From an uncultured Paracoccaceae bacterium (GTDB taxonomy: Bacteria > Pseudomonadota > Alphaproteobacteria > Rhodobacterales > Rhodobacteraceae), in contig CANMMF010000002.1 in NCBI GenBank assembly GCA_947498985.1, positions 434,001 through 498,000 on the forward strand: DNA of 64,000 nt, given 5' to 3'. The position numbers and the translations under genes were made by a program. The notes below the pieces were generated by a model. That model saw only the letters and a list, made by a program, of their open reading frames with translations. It was not told the origin of the DNA and did no database searches. Positions 25,003-33,311 of this stretch are shown here, one piece after another. Position 1 is the first letter of the stretch; each line of letters starts with the position of its first letter.

Positions 25003-25313
25003 CGGGCGTTTTTCCTGCGATTTCGAGCCAGATTTATTGTGGGATCGGATCGCCTTTGGCGATCCGATCCGCGGGGGGCGCTGCCCCCCGAAACCCCCCG
25101 AAGTATTTTTTAACCAGAGAAGCCCCTTTGCTCCGGTCAATTGCCGGTGTCCGGGGACGCGCGGTCTGTGAGGGAGGGGAGTCGGCAGAAGATCGCAATA
25201 TCTTGTGGACAACTCGCGGCTTGCCGCCACATGCGCCCCAAACGCGTTGACAGGACCCTGCCGCGACCCGCAGTCTTGCGGTTCAGGACCGGATTCGCCG
25301 AGAGGGCCAAACC
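25003..25313. other. Intergenic region lipoprotein / smc (311 bases)
   Basis: Contains the composite repeat copy B (25042-25122). The stretch 25123-25313, upstream of the TTG start of smc, has no supported gene and presumably contains the smc promoter. Confidence 0.6.
25042..25122 (+). repeat. Dispersed composite repeat, copy B
   Basis: Two modules. First, GGATCGGATCGCC (25042-25054), loop TTT, and the exact complement GGCGATCCGATCC (25058-25070), a 13-base-pair stem. Second (25071-25122), GCGGGGGGCGCTGCCCCCCG, a C6 run and the tail GAAGTATTTTTTAACCAGAG plus AAG. Copy D keeps both modules in the same order. Confidence 0.85.
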
Positions 25314-28300
25314 TTGCGTTTCAACAAGATCAGGCTGACGGGATTCAAGAGTTTCGTGGACCCGACCGATCTGATGATCGCCGACGGGCTGACCGGTGTG
25401 GTCGGCCCCAATGGCTGTGGCAAGTCGAACCTGCTGGAGGCGCTGCGCTGGGTGATGGGTGAGACCCGCGCCAAGGCGATGCGCGGCGGCGGCATGGAGG
25501 ATGTGATCTTTGCAGGCGCCGCCTCGCGCCCGGCGCGCAATTTTGCCGAGGTGAGCCTTGGCATCGACAATTCCGAACGGCTGGCGCCGTCCGGGTTCAA
25601 CGACAGCGACAGTCTCGAGATCGTGCGGCGGATCACCCGTGACGTGGGCTCGGCCTATAAAGTCAACGGCAAGGACACACGCGCCCGCGACGTTCAGATG
25701 CTCTTTGCCGATGCCGCCACCGGGGCGCATTCGCCGGCGCTGGTGCGGCAAGGTCAGATCTCGGAGCTGATCAACGCCAAACCCAGGAACCGGCGCCGGG
25801 TGCTGGAGGATGCCGCCGGGATCGGCGGGCTCTACCAGCGCCGTCACGAGGCGGAGCTGAAGCTGAAAAGTACCGAAACCAACCTGCTCCGGGTCGATGA
25901 CGTGATCGAGCAGCTGGCCGCCCAGCTGGCGCAGCTCGCGCGGCAGGCCAAACAGGCGGCGCGCTACCGGGCCATCGGCGAAGAGCTGCGCCGCGCCGAG
26001 GGCATGCTGCTCTATCGCCGCTGGCGCGAGGCCGATGACGCGCGTCTGACCGCCGAAGCCGGGTTGCGCGACCGGATCACCGAAGCGGCGCGCGCCGAGG
26101 CCAGCGCCCGCGCCGCCGTCGCGACGCGCGAACACGCGGAAGAGGCCTTGCCGCCGCTGCGCGAGGAGGAGGCCGTGGCCGCGGCGATCCTGCAGCGCCT
26201 CGCGGTGCAGCGCGACACGCTCACCGACGAGGAAAAGCGCGCCGAAGAGCTGATCGAGACGCTGAGCAATCGGATCGGACAACTGGCCCGCGACATGGAC
26301 CGCGAGGCGGGTCTGAACCGCGACGCAGGGGAGACCATCGAGCGGCTGGACTGGGAGGCCGGGGAGCTGGAAAAAGCCGGGGATGGCCATGAGGACCGGC
26401 TGGCCGCAGCCGCTGAAGCCGCGCGCGAAGGTGCGGCGGTTTTGCAGGCGCGCGAGGCCGATCTGGCGCAGCAGACCGAGGATGTCGCGCGGCTTGCCGC
26501 CCGCCACCAGTCCGCCCAGCGCTACCTGTCGGATTGCCGAAAGACGCTGGAGCGCAACGAGGGTGAGGCGGCGCGCGCCACCGAGAGCGTTGCGGAGGCG
26601 CAGACAGCGCTCGCCAAGGCCCGGGCCGCCGCCGATCAGGCCACAGCTGACAACACCGCCGCCCAGCAGATGGCCGAACGCGCCGAGACGGTGCTGGCGG
26701 AGGCCGAGACCGCAAGGGCGGAAACCCAGGCCCGCGAGGCCGAGGCCCGGGCCGAACGCTCCGAGGCCGAAGGCGAGACCAACGCGCTGCGCGCCGAGGT
26801 CACCGCGCTGGCCCGGCTCCTGGAGCGCGACACAGCCGAAGGTGGCCAGGTTCTGGACCGGCTGCAGGTGGAACAGGGGTTTGAAAAGGCGCTTGGCGCA
26901 GCGCTCGCCGATGACCTGCGCGCGCCGGAAGTGGAGGACGACGGCCCTACCGGCTGGGCGGTGCTGCCCGCCTATGCGTCGGCGCAGGCCTTGCCGCAGG
27001 GGGTGACCGCGCTCAGCGAACATGTCTCGGTGCCAGATGTTCTGGTGCGCCGGATGGGGCAGATCGGCCTTGTGGAGGCCGAGGACGGCGCCCGGCTGCA
27101 GGCGGAACTCATGCCCGGCCAGCGGCTTGTCAGCCTCGACGGCGATCTCTGGCGCTGGGACGGCTATCGCGCCTGGGCCGAGGATCAGCCCTCTGCCGCG
27201 GCGCTGCGGCTCGAACAGCTCAACCGGCTGGAACAGCTCAAGCAGGAGATGGCCGCCGCCTCCGCCCGGCTCGAGGGGACGATGGCGGCGCATGAGGCGC
27301 TCTCGGCCCGGCTGGCCGAGCTCAGCCTGGCGGACAGGACCGCCCGGGACGCGCGGCGCGAAGCCGACCGCGCGCTGACCGACGCCACCCGCGCGCAGAA
27401 CCGCGCCGAGGCAGACCGCGATATGGCCGAAGGCAAGCTGGAAAGCGCCTCGCTTGCGGTCAAGCGCTTTGAGGACGAGACCACCGCGGCGCGTGCGCAA
27501 TTGCTGGAGGCGGAACGCGCGGTCGAAGGGCTCGACGATCTGGAGGACACGCGCGCCCGGGCCGAAGACGTCAAGATGACGGTCGAGGCGGCGCGGATGA
27601 CGATGATGTCGCGCCGCTCGGCCCATGACGAGTTGCGCCGCGAGGGCGATGCGCGCAAGACCCGCGCGCAACAGGTGACCAAAGAGCTGTCGGGCTGGCG
27701 GCACCGGCTGGAGACCGCGGAAAAGCGCGCGGGCGAATTGGCCGAGCGCAAGCTGCAGAGCGAGGCGGAGCTGAAGGACGCGGCCAACGTGCCCGCGGAA
27801 CTGGCCGCAAAGCGCGAGGAGCTGTCGGCGGCGATTGCAACGGCAGAGGCGCGGCGCGCCACGGCAGCCGATGCGCTGTCGTCGGCGGAAGGCGCGCTGC
27901 GCGAGGCCATTGCCGGTGAGCGCGAGGCGGAGCGGCAGGCCGGTGAGGCGCGCGAGGCCCGCGCCGGTGCGGAGGCCCGGGCAGAGGCCGCGCGCGAGAC
28001 CGTCGCGGCGGCGGCAGAGCGGATCGCGGAGGATCAGGAGGTCAGTCCGCAGGCCTTGCTGACCTCGCTCGACGCCGATCCCGATGCCATGCCCGAAGCC
28101 GACGCGATCGAAGCGGATGTGAACCGCCTGAAACGCCAGCGCGACGCGCTGGGGGCGGTCAATTTGCGGGCGGAGGAAGACGCCAAGTCGGTGCAGGACG
28201 AGCATGACACGCTGGTGACCGAAAAGGCGGATCTGGAAGAGGCGGTGCGCACGCTCAGGAACGGGATCAACAGTCTGAACCGCGAAGGGCGCGAGCGGCT

Positions 28301-28769
28301 GCTGACCGCGTTCGAGCAGGTCAACGCCAATTTCGGGCTGCTCTTCACCCATCTCTTTGGCGGCGGCGAGGCCAATCTGGTGATGGTCGAATCCGACGAT
28401 CCGCTGGAAGCCGGGCTCGAGATCATGTGCCAGCCTCCGGGCAAGAAACTCTCGACGCTGAGCCTTCTGTCGGGGGGTGAGCAGACGCTGACCGCGCTGG
28501 CGCTGATCTTTGCGGTCTTCCTCGCCAATCCGGCGCCGATCTGCGTGCTCGACGAGGTTGACGCGCCGCTCGACGACGCCAATGTCACGCGGTTTTGCGA
28601 CATGCTGGACGAGATGTGCCGCCGCACCGACACGCGGTTCCTGATCATCACCCACCATGCGGTCACGATGGCCCGGATGGACCGGCTCTTTGGTGTGACG
28701 ATGCAGGAACAGGGTGTGAGCCAGCTTGTCTCGGTCGATCTGAAGCGGGCGGAGAAGATGGTGGCGTGA
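25314..28769 (+). CDS. smc: Chromosome segregation protein SMC
   Basis: An 1151-residue SMC ATPase. Head: Walker A GPNGCGKS (31-38) near the N-terminus; signature LLSGGEQTLTALALI and Walker B PAPICVLDEVDAPLDDANV near the C-terminus. Two long coiled coils flank a hinge at about 520-650 (VEDDGPTGWAVLPAYA is at its start). It loads on DNA with ScpAB and extrudes loops for origin segregation. The start is TTG at 25314 (MRFNKIRLTGFKSF); no ATG fits. It lies near mipZ, both acting on chromosome and septum placement. Confidence 0.96.
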   Translation: MRFNKIRLTGFKSFVDPTDLMIADGLTGVVGPNGCGKSNLLEALRWVMGETRAKAMRGGGMEDVIFAGAASRPARNFAEVSLGIDNSERLAPSGFNDSDSLEIVRRITRDVGSAYKVNGKDTRARDVQMLFADAATGAHSPALVRQGQISELINAKPRNRRRVLEDAAGIGGLYQRRHEAELKLKSTETNLLRVDDVIEQLAAQLAQLARQAKQAARYRAIGEELRRAEGMLLYRRWREADDARLTAEAGLRDRITEAARAEASARAAVATREHAEEALPPLREEEAVAAAILQRLAVQRDTLTDEEKRAEELIETLSNRIGQLARDMDREAGLNRDAGETIERLDWEAGELEKAGDGHEDRLAAAAEAAREGAAVLQAREADLAQQTEDVARLAARHQSAQRYLSDCRKTLERNEGEAARATESVAEAQTALAKARAAADQATADNTAAQQMAERAETVLAEAETARAETQAREAEARAERSEAEGETNALRAEVTALARLLERDTAEGGQVLDRLQVEQGFEKALGAALADDLRAPEVEDDGPTGWAVLPAYASAQALPQGVTALSEHVSVPDVLVRRMGQIGLVEAEDGARLQAELMPGQRLVSLDGDLWRWDGYRAWAEDQPSAAALRLEQLNRLEQLKQEMAAASARLEGTMAAHEALSARLAELSLADRTARDARREADRALTDATRAQNRAEADRDMAEGKLESASLAVKRFEDETTAARAQLLEAERAVEGLDDLEDTRARAEDVKMTVEAARMTMMSRRSAHDELRREGDARKTRAQQVTKELSGWRHRLETAEKRAGELAERKLQSEAELKDAANVPAELAAKREELSAAIATAEARRATAADALSSAEGALREAIAGEREAERQAGEAREARAGAEARAEAARETVAAAAERIAEDQEVSPQALLTSLDADPDAMPEADAIEADVNRLKRQRDALGAVNLRAEEDAKSVQDEHDTLVTEKADLEEAVRTLRNGINSLNREGRERLLTAFEQVNANFGLLFTHLFGGGEANLVMVESDDPLEAGLEIMCQPPGKKLSTLSLLSGGEQTLTALALIFAVFLANPAPICVLDEVDAPLDDANVTRFCDMLDEMCRRTDTRFLIITHHAVTMARMDRLFGVTMQEQGVSQLVSVDLKRAEKMVA

Positions 28770-28773
28770 GCCA

Positions 28774-28840
28774 TTTGGGGGCGCTGCCCCCGCCGCAGCA
28801 AAGCTGCGACTCCCCCGAGGTATTTATGGCCAGAAGAAAC
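28774..28840 (+). repeat. Dispersed GC-rich hairpin repeat, copy C
   Basis: TGGGGGCGCTGCCCCCG hairpin five bases past the smc stop, a second small hairpin (GCAGCAAAGCTGC), then ACTCCCCCGAGGTATTTATG and GCCAGAAG. It matches the hairpin-plus-tail of copies A and B with more divergence, and lacks the GATCG module. Confidence 0.65.
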
Positions 28841-28900
28841 GGCCAAGGCATCGCGGCAACGTGAGACGGTGGTGAACGGGAATCGGTCTAGGCTCCGGAC

Positions 28901-29272
28901 ATGAGATATCTGAGTGTTCTTTTGGTGAGTGCGCTGCCTGCGATGGCGCAGGACGCCGCCCCTGAATTTTCCTTGCGTGATGGTGACGCCGCCTTTGAGG
29001 CAGCCGCGCTGACCGAGCGGTTGTCGGGCGAAATCCTGACATTCTACGACGATGGCCGCTCGGAATATTACACTGACGGGCGCTACACCTACACCTATGC
29101 AGACGATGGCGGCACGGCCTACGGCTATTGGCGGATTGCCGATGGTGGCGCGGTCTGCATCGACTTTGTGAACGGCTTTGCGCGCTGTGATCTCTATGTG
29201 ATGAACGGCGCGCGTCTGATCCTGATCGATGCGGATGGCAATCGCTATCCGGTGCGGCCCGAAACCCCCTGA
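28901..29272 (+). CDS. Small secreted protein, unknown function
   Basis: A 123-residue protein with a cleavable signal peptide (MRYLSVLLVSALPAMA, then QDAAPEF). The mature part is rich in Asp, Tyr and Gly: LSGEILTFYDDGRSEYYTDG, YTYADDGGTAYGYWRI and VCIDFVNGFARCDLYVMNG, with two Cys that may form a disulfide. It looks like a small beta-rich periplasmic protein. I do not recognise a named family. Confidence 0.6.
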   Translation: MRYLSVLLVSALPAMAQDAAPEFSLRDGDAAFEAAALTERLSGEILTFYDDGRSEYYTDGRYTYTYADDGGTAYGYWRIADGGAVCIDFVNGFARCDLYVMNGARLILIDADGNRYPVRPETP

Positions 29273-29317
29273 GCGCAGAGGATGGTCAGCCCGGCGGATC
29301 CCGCGTAAGGCTCTGCC

Positions 29318-30163
29318 ATGCGTCTCTTTCTGCTCTGCACCCTCACCATGCTGATGTTTGCCTCGAACTCGGTTCTGAACCGGGCGGCGCTGGCGGGTGG
29401 CGGCATCGAGGCGATGCCGTTTGCCTCGATCCGGCTGATCGCAGGCGCGCTCATGCTGGCGGCATTGGCGCTTGTGCTGCGGCGCGGGCTGCGGCTGGGA
29501 GGGACCGGGCGGATCGGCGGGGTTCTGGGGCTCTTTCTCTATATCTACGCGTTTTCGGTGGCTTACGTGTCGCTCGACGCGGGGCTGGGCGCGTTGATCC
29601 TGTTCGGGACGGTGCAGGTGACGATGTTTGTGGGCAGCCTGATCGACGGCGAGCGCCCGCCCGCGCGCCGATGGGTCGGGGCGATGCTCGCCTTTGCGGG
29701 CCTGGCCTGGCTGCTCTGGCCCGGGCCGGACGCGACGCTGAGCCTTTTGCACGGGGCGGCGATGGTGCTCGCGGGCGTGGGCTGGGGGATCTACTCGCTG
29801 GCCGGGCGCAAGGCGCGCGATCCGCTGATGGCCACGGCGGCGAATTTCCTGCTCACGGTGCCCCTGGGGCTGATGCTGGCCGCGCTTTTGCCGGTGGCGC
29901 CGGATCCGATGCCCGCCACCGCCATCGGCGTGGCGCTGGCCATCCTGTGCGGCGCGATCACCTCGGGGCTGGGCTACGCGCTCTGGTACCATGTGTTGCC
30001 GCAGATCGCGGGCACGGTGGCGGCGGTTGCGCAACTGACCGTGCCGGTGATCGCGATGCTGGGCGGCATGGTCTTTCTGGGCGAGGCGCTGACGCTGGAC
30101 TTTGCACTGGCCGCAACGCTGGTGCTGGGCGGGGTGGCGCTGTCGGTTCTCAGGCGCCGGTGA
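29318..30163 (+). CDS. EamA/DMT superfamily transporter
   Basis: A 281-residue inner-membrane protein with two EamA repeats (MLMFASNSVLNRAALAGGGI, FASIRLIAGALMLAALALVL; late repeat AITSGLGYALWYHVLPQ and AQLTVPVIAMLGGMVFLGE). This pattern is typical of exporters of amino acids or small metabolites. It is convergent with the asparaginase gene and overlaps its 3' end by 14 bases. Confidence 0.85.
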   Translation: MRLFLLCTLTMLMFASNSVLNRAALAGGGIEAMPFASIRLIAGALMLAALALVLRRGLRLGGTGRIGGVLGLFLYIYAFSVAYVSLDAGLGALILFGTVQVTMFVGSLIDGERPPARRWVGAMLAFAGLAWLLWPGPDATLSLLHGAAMVLAGVGWGIYSLAGRKARDPLMATAANFLLTVPLGLMLAALLPVAPDPMPATAIGVALAILCGAITSGLGYALWYHVLPQIAGTVAAVAQLTVPVIAMLGGMVFLGEALTLDFALAATLVLGGVALSVLRRR

Positions 30164-31154
30164 GCCCGGCGACAGGCCGGATATCGCCGGTCACGATGTC
30201 CCGGCGGTTCAGGACCGGCGGGTTGAGAAATCTCTGCACATCCGGATGCGCGGGATCCAGCACGCCGAGCCGCACCAGCAGCGCGGCTGTGGCGCATTCG
30301 GAGGCGCGGGTCGCCCCGTCCGCGATCTTGAGCGCCAGGCCGAGGCCGCGCTGCGGCAGGATTGCAGTGAAATACCCCTCCGCTCCGGTTTTCAGCGCCA
30401 GCGGTTCCGTTGCGGCGCGCATCAGCAAGGTGCAGGCGCGGCCCTCGCCGGCGACCATCTCGGGATAGCTGTGCATGGCGCCCACCAGACGCGCCGCGGC
30501 GGCGCTTTGCGCGTCGCTGCGTTTGGAGGCGCTGGCGAACCACGCCATGGCGCGGGCCATGCCGGTCATCGTCAGCGCGAAATTCGGGGCGGAACAGCCG
30601 TCGATGCCAAAGCCTGGGCTGGTCTCATCCGAGGTTTCCTCGAAAGCCGCAAGACAGGCCTTCTGCACCGGGTGCGCCGGGTCGATATAGTCGAGATTCG
30701 CGCCAAGATGACGGGCCAGCGTCAGAAACCCGGTATGTTTGCCGGAGCAGTTGTTGTGGATCTGGCACGGGGCCTCGCCGCTGCGGATCATCCCGAACCG
30801 CAGCGCCTTGTCGCGCGACGGCTGCGGACCACAGCGCAGATCATCCGCGCTCAGGCCAAGCATCTCCAGCCAGTCCGACACCGCGCCCACATGCAGCGGC
30901 GCGCCCTCATGCGAGGCGCAGGCGAGCGCCAGCTGGCGGTCGGTCAGACGATGCGACTCCGCCGCGCCGGAGGTGATCAGCGGCAGCGCCTGGATCATCT
31001 TGGCCGAACTGCGCGGCAGCATCACCAGATCGGGATCGCCCCATGCTTCGAGGATGTCTCCATCCGGACCGCAGATCACCGCATGGCCTGCATGTGTGCT
31101 CTCGACGAAGGGGCCGCGGCGGACTTCGACAAGAGGCGTGGGAAGAGCGGTCAT
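30150..31154 (-). CDS. Asparaginase, type II/thermolabile (R. etli type)
   Basis: A 334-residue protein of the rhizobial asparaginase family: VEVRRGPFVESTHAGHAVI, VMLPRSSAKMIQALPLI with the catalytic Ser-Lys, QIHNNCSGKHTGFLTLARHL and FGIDGCSAPNFALTMTGMAR with the metal-binding cysteines. It hydrolyses L-asparagine to aspartate and ammonia in the cytoplasm. The ATG at 31154 was chosen over an upstream in-frame start because it begins the conserved part and follows GAGG. Confidence 0.85.
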   Translation of the reverse strand: MTALPTPLVEVRRGPFVESTHAGHAVICGPDGDILEAWGDPDLVMLPRSSAKMIQALPLITSGAAESHRLTDRQLALACASHEGAPLHVGAVSDWLEMLGLSADDLRCGPQPSRDKALRFGMIRSGEAPCQIHNNCSGKHTGFLTLARHLGANLDYIDPAHPVQKACLAAFEETSDETSPGFGIDGCSAPNFALTMTGMARAMAWFASASKRSDAQSAAAARLVGAMHSYPEMVAGEGRACTLLMRAATEPLALKTGAEGYFTAILPQRGLGLALKIADGATRASECATAALLVRLGVLDPAHPDVQRFLNPPVLNRRDIVTGDIRPVAGLTGA

Positions 31155-31329
31155 CGGAGGCCTCACAAACAAGCGATAATCTGCCAACAGGGCTTTATTT
31201 GGCGTATTTTTTCAGGCTATTCTCCCGGCGTCGAGAGAAAAGGGCTTGTGCCCGCTGAAACTCCGGACAAAACCGGAGCGCAGAAATGCGACAGTGGTAT
31301 TGAGGTAAAGACAGCTGGAGGCTGCACGG

Positions 31330-31875
31330 ATGAAATCGAAGCTTGGGCGCAAATTCGGCGCAAGCGTGACCGCGCTGGTGCTGGCAACAGCCATGGCCGC
31401 ATTCCCGGCCGCGGCGCAGGAAGAAAGCACCAACCGGGTGGACGCGATGACCGACTGGTCGGTCTTTGAAGGCAACGACCCGAAGGAATGCTGGGCCGTC
31501 ACCACCTTCAAGGAAAGCGTGAACACCAAGGATGGCCGCGTCGTCGCGGTGACCCGCGGTGAAATCCTGCTGATGGTGTTCTACCGTCCCGGCGCCAATG
31601 TCGCCGGTCAGGTGGCCTTTACCGGCGGTTATCCTTTCGCCAACGGCTCCACCGTGAATGTCGATATCGGCGGCACCGAGTTCGAGCTTTACACCGAAGG
31701 CGAATGGGCCTGGCCTGCAACCGCGCAGGACGACACCAAGCTGATCACCGCGATGAAGCGCGGGGCAAATGCGGTCCTGACGGCAGTGTCGGCCCGCGGC
31801 ACCACCACAAAAGACACGTTCTCGCTGCTGGGGTTCACCGCGGCCCTCGAGGATGCCGAAAAGCGGTGTTCCTGA
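31330..31875 (+). CDS. Invasion-associated locus B (IalB)-like protein
   Basis: A 181-residue secreted protein: signal peptide ending AAFPAAAQ, then a single IalB-like domain (VDAMTDWSVFEGNDPKECWA; MVFYRPGANVAGQVAFTGGY; KRGANAVLTAVSARGTTTKD). In Bartonella a homologue affects erythrocyte invasion; in free-living relatives it is an exported protein of unknown role. GGAGG precedes the ATG at 31330. Confidence 0.8.
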   Translation: MKSKLGRKFGASVTALVLATAMAAFPAAAQEESTNRVDAMTDWSVFEGNDPKECWAVTTFKESVNTKDGRVVAVTRGEILLMVFYRPGANVAGQVAFTGGYPFANGSTVNVDIGGTEFELYTEGEWAWPATAQDDTKLITAMKRGANAVLTAVSARGTTTKDTFSLLGFTAALEDAEKRCS

Positions 31876-31956
31876 TCTGAGACCGGGTGTGGGGCTCTGT
31901 CCCGTCGCATCGAAGGCGGGATCTGCCAGAGGGATGTCAGGCCAGACGAACGGCAG

Positions 31957-31985
31957 GGTCCGCATATGCGCGGGCCTTTGTCTTT
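31957..31985 (+). terminator. Intrinsic terminator after the IalB-like gene
   Basis: GGTCCGC (31957-31963) pairs with GCGGGCC (31970-31976, one G-T pair), loop of six, followed by TTTGTCTTTTTC. It lies 82 bases after the stop codon and 50 bases before rlmN. Confidence 0.7.
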
Positions 31986-32034
31986 TTCATCGAATCCCCA
32001 TATGAGACGGGTTTGGTTCTGACCGAGGTGCCCC

Positions 32035-33222
32035 ATGGCCGCTGAAACTCCGATCACGCAGGATGTGCTGACGATCCCGCGCAAGCTGCCCGAAAGCGGC
32101 CGCGTGAACCTTGTGGGGCTCACCCGCGACGGCATGAAGGCGGCGCTGGCCGAGGCGGGCACGCCGGACAAGCAACTGAAAATGCGGGTCAACCAGATCT
32201 GGCAGTGGATCTACCACTGGGGCGTGCGCGAGTTCGGCGCGATGACCAATCTCTCAAAGGACTACCGCGCGCTGCTGGCCGACCGGTTCGAGATCGCCCT
32301 GCCGGAGATCGTCAGCAAGCAGCAGAGCGCCGATGGCACACGCAAATATCTGGTGCGCATCGCCGGCGGGCACGAGGTCGAGGTGGTCTATATCCCCGAA
32401 GAGGATCGCGGCACTTTGTGCATTTCGTCCCAGGTCGGCTGCACGCTGACCTGCTCGTTTTGCCACACCGGCACGCAGAAGCTGGTGCGCAACCTCACCG
32501 CTGCCGAGATCATCGGCCAGGTCATGCTGGCGCGCGACGATCTGGGCGAATGGCCCGAACCGGGCACAGGCACCGGCGAGGCGGGGCCGCGGCTCTTGTC
32601 GAATATCGTTCTGATGGGCATGGGTGAGCCGCTCTACAATTTCGACAATGTGCGCGACGCGATGAAGATCGCCATGGATGGTGAGGGCATCGCACTGTCG
32701 CGGCGGCGTATCACGCTGTCGACCTCCGGTGTGGTGCCCGAGATCGCCAAGACCGCGCAGGAGATCGGTTGTCTGCTGGCGGTCAGCTTTCACGCCACCA
32801 CCGACGAGGTGCGCGACAGGCTGGTGCCGATCAACAAGCGATGGAACATCGCCACATTGCTGGACGCGCTGCGCGAATACCCCAAAGTATCGAATTCCGA
32901 GCGGATCACCTTCGAATACGTGATGCTGAAGGATGTGAATGACAGCGACGCGGATGCGCGGCGGCTGGTCAAGCTGATCGCCGGCATTCCGGCCAAGATC
33001 AACCTCATCCCGTTCAACGAATGGCCGGGCGCGCCCTATGAACGCTCGGACTGGGCGCGGATCGAGGCCTTTGCCGACATCATCTACAAGGCCGGTTACG
33101 CGAGCCCGATCCGCACACCGCGCGGTGAAGACATCATGGCCGCCTGCGGCCAGCTGAAATCGGCGACGGAACGCGCGCGCAAATCGCGCCGCGCGATCGA
33201 GGCCGAGGCCGGGCTGGGCTGA
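32035..33222 (+). CDS. rlmN: Dual-specificity 23S rRNA / tRNA adenine C2-methyltransferase RlmN
   Basis: A 395-residue radical-SAM methyltransferase acting on A2503 of 23S rRNA and A37 of some tRNAs. The 4Fe-4S cluster cysteines are C136, C140 and C143 in GCTLTCSFC; the mechanistic pair is C129 (TLCISSQ) and C371 (MAACGQL). [18 protein letters not shown] and [15 protein letters not shown] are the other signature motifs. GAGGTGCCCC before the ATG at 32035 gives the ribosome site. Confidence 0.97.
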   Translation: MAAETPITQDVLTIPRKLPESGRVNLVGLTRDGMKAALAEAGTPDKQLKMRVNQIWQWIYHWGVREFGAMTNLSKDYRALLADRFEIALPEIVSKQQSADGTRKYLVRIAGGHEVEVVYIPEEDRGTLCISSQVGCTLTCSFCHTGTQKLVRNLTAAEIIGQVMLARDDLGEWPEPGTGTGEAGPRLLSNIVLMGMGEPLYNFDNVRDAMKIAMDGEGIALSRRRITLSTSGVVPEIAKTAQEIGCLLAVSFHATTDEVRDRLVPINKRWNIATLLDALREYPKVSNSERITFEYVMLKDVNDSDADARRLVKLIAGIPAKINLIPFNEWPGAPYERSDWARIEAFADIIYKAGYASPIRTPRGEDIMAACGQLKSATERARKSRRAIEAEAGLG

Positions 33223-33249
33223 CGCCTGCCCGCTGCGACAATCGGGCCC

Positions 33250-33280
33250 TTTACCTTCCAGTCACTGGAAGCCCTATATA
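33250..33280 (+). promoter_or_regulatory. CueR-type promoter and operator of copA
   Basis: The dyad CTTCCAGT-C-ACTGGAAG (33255-33271), perfect 8-base arms around one base, fills the spacer between a -35 like TTTACC (33250-33255) and a -10 like TATATA (33275-33280). The spacer is 19 bases, the stretched length that MerR-family activators realign. The sequence matches known CueR sites (ACCTTCCAGT...ACTGGAAGGT). The downstream copA-cueR genes make this a very firm call. Confidence 0.93.
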
Positions 33281-33311
33281 TCCCGGTGTCAGCAACAAAA
33301 CGGGTGATGCC

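Noticed and set aside
25137-28658. Open frame of 1173 codons on the minus strand opposite smc
   Set aside because: It is the mirror of the Ala/Glu/Arg-rich coiled-coil codons of smc; it has no domain, and smc has all its motifs.
28034-30034. Minus-strand frame opposite the end of smc, a secreted protein and an exporter
   Set aside because: Crosses several genes and repeat C; composition is that of an antisense shadow.
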